Program-made: the position numbers and the translations under genes
Notes under the pieces: generated by a model
The model's database searches: none
The model's input: only the letters and a program-made list of their open reading frames with translations
What the model was told of the DNA's origin: nothing
Assembly: GCA_904420025.1 (NCBI GenBank)
Contig: CAJFTW010000040.1
Coordinates: 1 to 42,733, forward strand
Reading direction: 5' to 3'
Length of the DNA stretch: 42,733 nt
Source: Candidatus Pseudolachnospira avium
GTDB taxonomy: Bacteria > Bacillota > Clostridia > Lachnospirales > Lachnospiraceae
In this document: positions 35,190 through 42,733 of the stretch, in pieces
Numbering within the stretch: position 1 is the first letter of the stretch
How the letters are laid out: the number at the start of each line of letters is the position of its first letter

Positions 35190-37580
35190 TCAGGACAGCT
35201 TTTCCAAAATTACACTCCGGCAGATCAAGCCGCTGCTGCCGCCGGTCATCAGCCGGATTTCAAACCCGGTTACCGGCTCATCCAGTTGGAACTCCAGCAC
35301 CGTCTCACCGGAAGTCACCATCTGTTTTTCCACTACAACAGGTATTTCTACAGATCCCATCTCCACAAAGGTATTTTCGTACCCCTCTGCCTGCTCCATT
35401 GCCAGCGTCACCCGGTAGGTTCCCGCCTCCAGGTTGGCATAGGGCCCATAAAATATCATCCCCCCCTGCTCCAGCGCCAGAATATTTCCGTCCCCGTCAT
35501 ACTCGGCGTTCTGCAGGAGAAGATCTCCCTCCTGCAGGTTGACTCGAGTGCTTGGCTGGTACACCAGTTTGCCCACATTTCCGTTGTAATACCGGCGGTA
35601 CAGAGAATCCGGGTATTCTCCCATAACCGCTTCCAAATAAAGGCCGGACATAATCTGATAATGTTCCACCTCTTTCTGGTAATCCATCCGATTCAGGTTG
35701 TACAAAGGAAAATCTCCCACAAAATACAATTCCCCGTTATCTTCCAAATACCGAAGCAACCCCTCCGTCTCCGCAGCATTTACCTGATAGACCTGCTTTC
35801 CATACACATAACGCAGGGTAGAGGCAATCTCATTGTTCCAGGCAAAATAGATGGTATCATCTTCCAGGCTTGCCGCCAGCTCTTGATACTGCTCATCCAG
35901 TCCTCCCAGCATGGGCGTCAACAAGAAGGTCCGGCATTGCCAAAGCAGGAAAGCGCTAAGCCCTGCCGTACCAGCATAAATTCCCGCCTGCTTCCAACCT
36001 TTTCCGAACCGTTTCCACAGAAACTGCCAGGCATAGCAACCCAATAGCACCGTTACCGGGAAGTTTACGCTGACCCAGCGCCGTGCCGCCCAGATATGGT
36101 CCGCTGTAATGGACGGATTGATTAAATATGCCGCCACACAAACCATGCCGGTACACAGAAACACATAGTATAAATCTGCCTGCTTCTTCTTTTCTTCCAA
36201 AAGGATAACGATTCCTACCAGCATCAGCAAAAACAGCGGCACGCTGGTATACCAACAATATTCAATGATCGCTGTCTTATTGAAGTCTGAACTATTTCCC
36301 CATTCGCTGCGCACAACATACAGATAGAAGAACGCCAGCGCAAACACAATGCTCCATCCAATCCATGCCTTCCGGTTATCCGTCCATTTGTGGATCCAGT
36401 TATACCGTTCCAGAGAAACGTTTTTCCAAATCCTGGAAACCAGCCCCCCTGCCAAAAGGAGCGCCAGGCCGATTCCATTCACCAGCCACGCAGTCTGCAG
36501 TGCATGATTCTGTATATGCAAGATATAGTACGCCGGGCTGAATATATACAGGCACAGGCAAGCCAATACCGCGGTTGCCAGGTAAGTGCCGCAGCTTTCC
36601 CAGATTCCTCTGCGCTTTTCCGGATGCCAGACCACCCCATAGGCTGCCGCCACCAGAAAACCCAGCCCAACAATCATCATATCAATCCGGTTAAAGATAT
36701 TATATCCCAACACAAAACCGGCATAAATCAGAATCCGTTTTTTTCCATCCCGCCAGCCGATCATCCAAAGATACATAGCTGCGAAAAACAACAGCTGCGC
36801 CAGCAGCTCCGTTTCCGGAATACGGGCCCCCCAGAGTTGAGCTGGATTCAAACCCAGAATCAGCACTGCAATTTCCGCTCGCCGGAAAAAAAACTCCTTG
36901 ATAAAGTAATAAAACAGCATCAACGCCAGAATACCCACGATTGCATTCACGCGCAGCAAACATGCCATACCTCCCAAACCATAGCCAATGGCCAGCAGGG
37001 AAGAATACATAGGCATAAAGTGGGCCGAAACCTGTCCCACTTCCGTTTCCAACTCCGGATATTGAACAGAGGTATATAACACAGGATACCCGGGACTTAT
37101 GAAATCCCCGTATTCCTCATACAGTTCCTCCAGCTGCGAATCATATTCAAACGTAAAGGAGCCGGTTTTGGCTATGTTCACCCCATGGATAATATAAAGC
37201 CCCGGATCCCGCACACCGGTCAGATATTCCGTAGGGAAAGCAGCATACAGGATGGCCAAAGCAAGCAGAATCACTGCCACTCCTCCCCGGAACGGTCTTG
37301 CAAACAAAACCTTTTTCCATTGCTGTATGGAAAGGCCCTTTCCCCTTTCCATGAATGCGCCCAGAGCATTGATTCCTAGCAGGATCCCCGCAAGCAGCCC
37401 AATGGAAAAGCAGCCGGCCAGGGCCAGAACCATTCCCACGCTGTTTACCGACAGAAACGCTCCCACCAAAGCAAACACCACATGCTTTCTGCCCAACTGC
37501 TCCGGATTTTTTTTCACCGCCAGCCCCTGCAGCCAAACCCACCAGTGCCACAGGAACGCAATGCCAAACAGGACGATCAT
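35190..37580 (-). CDS. Large polytopic membrane protein (glycosyltransferase-like) with C-terminal beta-rich domain
   Basis: 796 aa, multi-TM N-terminal part; C-terminal MIFYGPYANLEAGTYRVTLAMEQAEGYENTFVEMGSVEIPVVV...FEIRLMTGGSSGLICRSVILEKLS. Confidence 0.75.
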   Translation of the reverse strand: MIVLFGIAFLWHWWVWLQGLAVKKNPEQLGRKHVVFALVGAFLSVNSVGMVLALAGCFSIGLLAGILLGINALGAFMERGKGLSIQQWKKVLFARPFRGGVAVILLALAILYAAFPTEYLTGVRDPGLYIIHGVNIAKTGSFTFEYDSQLEELYEEYGDFISPGYPVLYTSVQYPELETEVGQVSAHFMPMYSSLLAIGYGLGGMACLLRVNAIVGILALMLFYYFIKEFFFRRAEIAVLILGLNPAQLWGARIPETELLAQLLFFAAMYLWMIGWRDGKKRILIYAGFVLGYNIFNRIDMMIVGLGFLVAAAYGVVWHPEKRRGIWESCGTYLATAVLACLCLYIFSPAYYILHIQNHALQTAWLVNGIGLALLLAGGLVSRIWKNVSLERYNWIHKWTDNRKAWIGWSIVFALAFFYLYVVRSEWGNSSDFNKTAIIEYCWYTSVPLFLLMLVGIVILLEEKKKQADLYYVFLCTGMVCVAAYLINPSITADHIWAARRWVSVNFPVTVLLGCYAWQFLWKRFGKGWKQAGIYAGTAGLSAFLLWQCRTFLLTPMLGGLDEQYQELAASLEDDTIYFAWNNEIASTLRYVYGKQVYQVNAAETEGLLRYLEDNGELYFVGDFPLYNLNRMDYQKEVEHYQIMSGLYLEAVMGEYPDSLYRRYYNGNVGKLVYQPSTRVNLQEGDLLLQNAEYDGDGNILALEQGGMIFYGPYANLEAGTYRVTLAMEQAEGYENTFVEMGSVEIPVVVEKQMVTSGETVLEFQLDEPVTGFEIRLMTGGSSGLICRSVILEKLS

Positions 37581-38764
37581 ACCGATTCTCCTACCATCTC
37601 AACCATTTGCGAGAGACGATCCACAATCTTGTCCCACCGATAATTTTTCTCTACGTACTCTACACCCAGTTCCCCCATCTGCTTCCGCAGCTCCGTCCGG
37701 TTCAGGAGATAGTTCAGCGTTCCCTCAAACTCAAAATAGTCCCGGTAATACAGGCCAGCGTTGCTGCGGATGCAGTGTTCTTTCAGCACATCACACTTTC
37801 CATTGACCACCACCGGTACACCTAGGCTCATAGATTCCAGCACGACCAGGGAAAGACTCTCAAACCGGGATGGCAGCACCAGGGCCTCCGCCCCCGCCAT
37901 TCCGTTATACTTTTCCTCATCCGTGACAAAGCCCAGCGGCAGAATATCCGGATGAGACGGAATCTCCATCACCGGTTTTCCCATGAGAACCAGCTTCAGG
38001 GTTCCGGGGTTCCGCCTCTTGTACTCTTCAAAATATTGAAACAGCTGGGCACATCCCTTGGATTTGTCAATCCGTCCCACATAGATCAGATACCGTTCCA
38101 AGTCATGCTGCTCCCGAAAAATTTCCGGCTGGGGATGTGCCGGCGTCTCAATCCCCGCACCACCCATTCCCTGGTTGTTCAGGATTTCCCCATTGTGGAA
38201 CAGCCGCTCCACCAAAGCCTTTTCCTCCGGCGTATTGTAAAAAATCCCCTTGGGAAGATGGAAAAAATCCCGAAAAATGGGTACATAAATGGGAGGCTCA
38301 TCGTGGGCGGTAGGAAGCAAAATTGCCTTCTCCCGCACCAGGGGCAGCCCCATATAGGTCGTATAATACAGGTACGTAAAGAAGATAAACACCTGATAAT
38401 TTGCCTGGTGTTCCTGAATAAAATCCAGCAATGCCGGACAGTAAGGCCCCTGCCATTCCATCCACTGCTGGTTTTCTTCCGGTGTTGACTGGTGAGTAAA
38501 TACACGGGCAGAGAGCGCGTCAAACTTTTTGCTGTTTCTGGTCTTGGACACAGGGAAACGGCGGATGAGAACACCATTCAGTTCTTCCTGATCCGACGGA
38601 TACTCATTTTTCCATGTAATATAGTCAATGGCTTTTGTTGTCAGCACTTCCACCTCGTACCGCTCGGTCATGTGCTCCGCCATCTGCCGGCAGAGCAACT
38701 CCGCTCCACCGTTTACTTCTCGTCCATATCGCTGAACCACAAACGCAATTTTTTTCTTCAACAT
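37577..38764 (-). CDS. Family 4 glycosyltransferase (type b, copy 1)
   Basis: 395 aa; FVVQRYGREVNGGAELLCRQMAEHMTERYEVEVLTTKA, YLIYVGRIDKSKGCAQLFQYFEEYKRR, LPSRFESLSLVVLESMSLGVPVVVNG. Confidence 0.9.
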   Translation of the reverse strand: MLKKKIAFVVQRYGREVNGGAELLCRQMAEHMTERYEVEVLTTKAIDYITWKNEYPSDQEELNGVLIRRFPVSKTRNSKKFDALSARVFTHQSTPEENQQWMEWQGPYCPALLDFIQEHQANYQVFIFFTYLYYTTYMGLPLVREKAILLPTAHDEPPIYVPIFRDFFHLPKGIFYNTPEEKALVERLFHNGEILNNQGMGGAGIETPAHPQPEIFREQHDLERYLIYVGRIDKSKGCAQLFQYFEEYKRRNPGTLKLVLMGKPVMEIPSHPDILPLGFVTDEEKYNGMAGAEALVLPSRFESLSLVVLESMSLGVPVVVNGKCDVLKEHCIRSNAGLYYRDYFEFEGTLNYLLNRTELRKQMGELGVEYVEKNYRWDKIVDRLSQMVEMVGESV

Positions 38765-38774
38765 ACTGCCCTTT

Positions 38775-39230
38775 CTAATGCTCTGCCTGTTTTCCGTCCT
38801 CCACGGCCTCCAGCCGCTTCTCCAGAATTTCCACCCGCTCCTGCTGCTCCTTTACGTAGGCCAACAGCTGGCGCAGGCTTTGAGCCAGCACTTGATTTTC
38901 CCGATTCTGATTCTCCACAATGGGAACATAGGCAAAGCGGATCAGTTTCCGGATTACTTTTTTCATCAGACGTACCGGCAGACTGCCCTCCGCCTGGTAA
39001 TACCACGGCACCTCTGCACGCAGAGAAGCCTCCTGTACCCGGCGTTCCAGCTCCTCCAGACGAAATTTTTCCTCTTGTCCCAGAGGCAGTTCGTCCTCGC
39101 CGTCCACATCCTGGAAACTGAGCATGCTGGCATCATACCCTTTCTCCCGGATTTCCTGACGGATCTCATCCATAATCTTTTCCACATCAATTTTTTCCAC
39201 GGAATCCACCGTCTTCTTCTCCTCTGCCAT
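38775..39230 (-). CDS. Stand-alone coiled-coil protein related to the N-terminal domain of the 32333-33823 product
   Basis: 151 aa; LPVRLMKKVIRKLIRFAYVPIVENQNRENQVLAQSLRQLLAYVKEQQERVEILEKRLEAVE; 10-nt and 1-nt gaps to the neighbouring CDSs. Confidence 0.75.
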   Translation of the reverse strand: MAEEKKTVDSVEKIDVEKIMDEIRQEIREKGYDASMLSFQDVDGEDELPLGQEEKFRLEELERRVQEASLRAEVPWYYQAEGSLPVRLMKKVIRKLIRFAYVPIVENQNRENQVLAQSLRQLLAYVKEQQERVEILEKRLEAVEDGKQAEH

Positions 39231-39231
39231 C

Positions 39232-40314
39232 TTACGCGCGTCCTTTCATCATAAACTGCTCCAGGCAAGCCCGGAACCGGGCCCGGATTTTCTGGTGCGA
39301 AAAATCCTGCAGCCGTTTCTGCTGCCCTGCCAAAATTGTTTCTTTCAACTCTGCATCCGACAGTACTCGATGAATCATGCCGGCCGTCAACGCCGGCGTC
39401 TTCTCTGGCATCAAAATCCCACTGCCGCCCAGGGTATCCCCAATGGCACTGCTGTCGTATGCAATGATGGGGATGTTAAAATACATGGCTTCTACCAGCG
39501 GCACACAGAAGCCTTCGTGTTCACTGGCGCAGACAAACACATCCGCCAAGCGGTAGTAGGCCAAAATCTCGTCAAAGGGAATATGGCCGGTAAAAATCAC
39601 ATCCGATACCCCCAATGCCTTCTGATAGGCCAGCAGCCGGGCATAGTACCGCTCCATCCCCCTCCAATCCCCTACCAGGAACAGCCGTGCATCCGGATCG
39701 TAGTATTTTTTGTATGCCGCAAAGGCCGCCAGCACATCCTCCTGGCATTTGTTGGGAACAATCCGTCCGGTAAACAAGATGTTCGCTCCGGGCAGCCCCC
39801 GGTATTTGGCCAGTATCTTACGGCTTGGCTCCTTTTCATAATCCTCAAAAGGAATCAAAATTGGCAACACATCCATGGGACAGGTGTAGCCCATAGCCGC
39901 CAGATCCCGGCGGTTGAAATCCGAAACCGGCAGACAGTAGTCCACATAGTCTGCCAGATATTTAGCCCCATTCAGGCCATACTGACATTGATCGGCTTTT
40001 TCCGGCGCATAAGGAGCCAAGAATGACGGCGGCGTAATATTGTGGTAAATCACTACCTTCCGGCAGGGATATTCCGCAAACTGATAATTCAGCTCTGTGC
40101 CGGTGGAAAGATGGTAGAGGACCACATCCTCCGCTGCCAAAGGAGGCAGCTCCCGGATCGGATGCACGGTTCCCTCCGGCAAGCGCGGGTCAATATTCTC
40201 TGCATAAATATGGGAACCATATCCCATTTCCCGCAGCGCTGCTCCCAGGGCAATGGTATCATTCCCTACCGCATCCCCAAAAGAAAGCGTTGTCAAAACC
40301 TGAATCACCTTCAA
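39232..40314 (-). CDS. Family 4 glycosyltransferase (type a, copy 1); probable TTG start
   Basis: (M/L)KVIQVLTTLSFGDAVGNDTIALGAALREMGYGSHIYAENIDPRLPEG...ASEHEGFCVPLVEAMYFNIPIIAYDSSAIGDTLGGSGILMPEK; GGAGG 8 nt before TTG at 40314; upstream part of the ORF (to 40512) overlaps the permease gene. Confidence 0.88.
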   Translation of the reverse strand: MKVIQVLTTLSFGDAVGNDTIALGAALREMGYGSHIYAENIDPRLPEGTVHPIRELPPLAAEDVVLYHLSTGTELNYQFAEYPCRKVVIYHNITPPSFLAPYAPEKADQCQYGLNGAKYLADYVDYCLPVSDFNRRDLAAMGYTCPMDVLPILIPFEDYEKEPSRKILAKYRGLPGANILFTGRIVPNKCQEDVLAAFAAYKKYYDPDARLFLVGDWRGMERYYARLLAYQKALGVSDVIFTGHIPFDEILAYYRLADVFVCASEHEGFCVPLVEAMYFNIPIIAYDSSAIGDTLGGSGILMPEKTPALTAGMIHRVLSDAELKETILAGQQKRLQDFSHQKIRARFRACLEQFMMKGRA

Positions 40315-40331
40315 AGCCTGTTCCTCCCTGC

Positions 40332-41150
40332 CTACAGCTCCTCCGCAAAGCCCTTCTGCAGCTTGCGGAAGGCCCAGTATCCCACAACCAGGACTACCAC
40401 GCCCAAGATTGCCGCGCTGAGCAGCGTGTTGATGTGCGGAACCTGTCCATAATACAGAATATCCCGATAGGCCACCGTAATGGGCGTCATGGGATTCAGC
40501 CAGTACAGCCACATCAGGTTGGTCATATTATGGGCAGCCAGCTGATTTTCCACCAGCGAAATAGAATACAAAACCGGCGTCAGATACATCCACGCCATGG
40601 TCACGATCCCCAAAATATGCTCCAGGTCCCGAAAATACACGGTCAACCCGGAAGTCAGCAAGGCACCGCCCAACGCCAGCAGATACTCCACAATCATAAT
40701 AATAGGAAGATACAGCAACGCCTCCCAGTGAAAATGCTCTCCTTCCGGGGGGACGGTTCCGCCAATCAGCATAACCGCAAAAATCACCAGGAAACACAGC
40801 AGCATGTTTACAAATGCGCTGGTGACATAAGAGATTGGCAGCACTTCCCGGGGAAAATAGATCTTCTTCACCATATCCTTGGATGCAATGACACTGACAG
40901 AGCCACCTGTCAGAGAGGAGGAAAAAAAGATCCACGGCACCAGAGCCACAAACAGGTGCAGATAATACTTGGGAATATCGCTTCCCAACAGGAAAGCAAA
41001 TACCAGCGCATAGACCACCAGCTGCAACAGAGGATTCAGGAAAGTCCACAAAAATCCCAGCACAGACCCTTTATAACGCCCCCGCAGCTCTTTTTTCACC
41101 AGACTGAAAATCATCTGCCGGTACGCGTATAACTCCTTAAGCGTATTCAT
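40332..41150 (-). CDS. wzm: Polysaccharide ABC exporter permease
   Basis: MNTLKELYAYRQMIFSLVKKELRGRYKGSVLGFLWTFLNPLLQLVVYALVF..., six-TM ABC-2 type; start moved from 41201. Confidence 0.92.
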   Translation of the reverse strand: MNTLKELYAYRQMIFSLVKKELRGRYKGSVLGFLWTFLNPLLQLVVYALVFAFLLGSDIPKYYLHLFVALVPWIFFSSSLTGGSVSVIASKDMVKKIYFPREVLPISYVTSAFVNMLLCFLVIFAVMLIGGTVPPEGEHFHWEALLYLPIIMIVEYLLALGGALLTSGLTVYFRDLEHILGIVTMAWMYLTPVLYSISLVENQLAAHNMTNLMWLYWLNPMTPITVAYRDILYYGQVPHINTLLSAAILGVVVLVVGYWAFRKLQKGFAEEL

Positions 41151-41259
41151 AAACGTTCCCTTTCCGATCGACGCCCAGGTATTTCCCTGCGGCGCTTGCA
41201 CAGTACAACCTTTAAAATAACATAGAATCCGCTATTTGGAAAGTGATTTTTTTCTTAAA

Positions 41260-41287
41260 TCGCCTCCGGAACTACCTCCAGAGGCGA
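41260..41287 (-). terminator. Hairpin between the MBOAT gene and wzm; possible terminator or attenuator
   Basis: 11-bp stem TCGCCTCCGGA / TCCAGAGGCGA (one G-U), 6-nt loop; weak T tract (TTTAAG) on the minus strand. Confidence 0.5.
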
Positions 41288-41291
41288 AAAC

Positions 41292-42698
41292 TCAAAATCG
41301 GAAATAGATGAAGGGATTAAAATCCGTAATCAGCAAGTAGCAAAGAGACAGGAAAAAAGCCGCCAAAATCAACACATCACGCAGCACAAAACTCCGGTCA
41401 ATACGATTCCAGAGCTTCCCTTTGGGAATACAAATCAAAATGGAACACAGCAGCCAGCAAAGATTCTCCCGATTCAGCAGTTTGATAATTTCCAGATGCT
41501 GCCAGTTCTGGGGGCCTGGCACAAACATACTCTGCAGATAAGCTGCCGCCTGGGGAAGTGTTTCCGCACGGAAGAAAACCCACCCCACCAACACTACCAG
41601 CATGCAGTACAGCCAGCGCACCACCGTAGGCAGCCGGTCCAGCACCTTCCCAAAGCCGGCCCGTTCCAACACCAAAAACACGCCAAACCACAGTCCCCAG
41701 ACCACAAAATTCCAACTAGCCCCATGCCAGAGGCCGGTAAGGAAAAAGACAATCAACAGGTTCCGGTAGGTTTTTGCTGTCCCTTTCCGGCTTCCGCCCA
41801 GAGGAATATACAGGTAATCCCGGAAAAAGGTAGACAGGGAAATATGCCACCGACGCCAAAATTCCCGGACCGTCCGGGAAATGTATGGATAATTGAAGTT
41901 TTCCTTAAAATGAAAGCCAAACATTTTTCCCAGCCCAATGGCCATATCGGAATAGGCGGAGAAATCCAAGAAAATGTGGAAGGCATAGGCGGCCACCCCC
42001 ATCCAGGAATATAACATATTGTCATATACGGCCAGTCCAAAGGCAGCATCCGAAATTTCTCCCATCTGATTGGCCAGCAGCATCTTCTTGGCAAATCCCA
42101 GCATAAAACGTCGAATGCCTGTGTATAGATCCTCTGTCCGAGTCCGGCGCTGCCGGATTTCCTGATCCACATCCGCATAACGGACAATGGGACCGGCGAT
42201 CAACTGGGGAAACAGCATAATATACAGAGCCAGATCAAAATAGTTTTTCTGCACCGGCACTTCTCCCCGGTACAGGTCAATGACATACGTCATAATCTGA
42301 AACGTAAAGAAGGAGATACCGATGGGCAACGGAATCCGTGGCAGCCCATTGGCCACGGTGGGGTCAAAAATCTGTAAAATAGCCACTGCCGTGTCGGTAA
42401 AAAAGTTGAAATACTTGAAAAACCCCAGCAGCGCCAGGTTCACCACCATGGCCGCCGCCAGCCAGCCTTTCCGATGATGGGGGCTCCGATCCAGAAACAG
42501 TCCCATGACAAAGTTGACAATAGTGCTGAACAGAATCAAAAATGTGTACTGGAGGCCCCCCCAGGAATAGAAAATCAGGGAAGCAATCAAAAGTACCCAG
42601 TTTTTAGCCCGCTGGCTTCCCGTAAGAGAAACCAAAAAATAGAGCAATACGGTCAGCGGCAAAAAGTAAAATATAAATACAACGGATGTAAATACCAT
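41292..42698 (-). CDS. MBOAT family O-acyltransferase (AlgI/DltB-like)
   Basis: 468 aa multi-TM; ISFFTFQIMTYVIDLYRGEVPVQKNYFDLALYIMLFPQLIAGPIVRY, FSAYSDMAIGLGKMFGFHFKENFNYPYISRTVREFWRRWHISLSTFFRDYLYIPLGG, TGLWHGASWNFVVWG. Confidence 0.95.
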   Translation of the reverse strand: MVFTSVVFIFYFLPLTVLLYFLVSLTGSQRAKNWVLLIASLIFYSWGGLQYTFLILFSTIVNFVMGLFLDRSPHHRKGWLAAAMVVNLALLGFFKYFNFFTDTAVAILQIFDPTVANGLPRIPLPIGISFFTFQIMTYVIDLYRGEVPVQKNYFDLALYIMLFPQLIAGPIVRYADVDQEIRQRRTRTEDLYTGIRRFMLGFAKKMLLANQMGEISDAAFGLAVYDNMLYSWMGVAAYAFHIFLDFSAYSDMAIGLGKMFGFHFKENFNYPYISRTVREFWRRWHISLSTFFRDYLYIPLGGSRKGTAKTYRNLLIVFFLTGLWHGASWNFVVWGLWFGVFLVLERAGFGKVLDRLPTVVRWLYCMLVVLVGWVFFRAETLPQAAAYLQSMFVPGPQNWQHLEIIKLLNRENLCWLLCSILICIPKGKLWNRIDRSFVLRDVLILAAFFLSLCYLLITDFNPFIYFRF

Positions 42699-42733
42699 GG
42701 TTCTTTCCTCTGTTATGAAGTGACTTTTGTCAA

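Noticed and set aside
40315-40512. N-terminal extension of the type-a GT in the ORF track
   Set aside because: Overlaps wzm coding sequence; a good Shine-Dalgarno and TTG at 40314 restore alignment with the paralogous GT.
1-42733. tRNA/rRNA genes, IS elements, prophage or toxin-antitoxin genes
   Set aside because: No tRNA-like T-arm/anticodon patterns, transposases, integrases or TA pairs were recognised by eye; a tRNAscan/ISfinder search would be needed to exclude them.

Overview
The window looks like a moderately GC-rich Clostridia/Lachnospiraceae-type chromosome segment (inference from gene content). Nearly all genes are on the minus strand. Left part: the 5' portion of a secreted protein cut by the window edge, a leuB-ilvD-ilvB-serC-serA operon, and a secreted transglutaminase-like DUF4214 protein. 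Next come yajC, tgt, a TIGR04086-like membrane protein gene, and a plus-strand CNNM/CBS (hemolysin-type), ROK kinase and manA cluster. Right part (about 15-42.7 kb): a surface-glycan and cell-envelope region. It has glycosyltransferases, polytopic membrane proteins, manC, gmd and rmd (predicted GDP-D-rhamnose pathway), a Wzm/Wzt-type polysaccharide ABC exporter and an MBOAT acyltransferase. The main candidate for something new is a set of three secreted proteins interleaved with this machinery. Each joins a different enzymatic module (transglutaminase-like, NlpC/P60-like, YkuD L,D-transpeptidase) to the same DUF4214-like repeat array. By direct counting, non-terminal units are 129 aa and C-terminal units 114 aa. 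I propose these arrays are a shared surface-retention or glycan-linked module. The exporter locus also contains a diverged duplication of a two-glycosyltransferase module with a coiled-coil domain that is fused in one copy and separate in the other. All family names come from reading motifs by eye; no database search was run.
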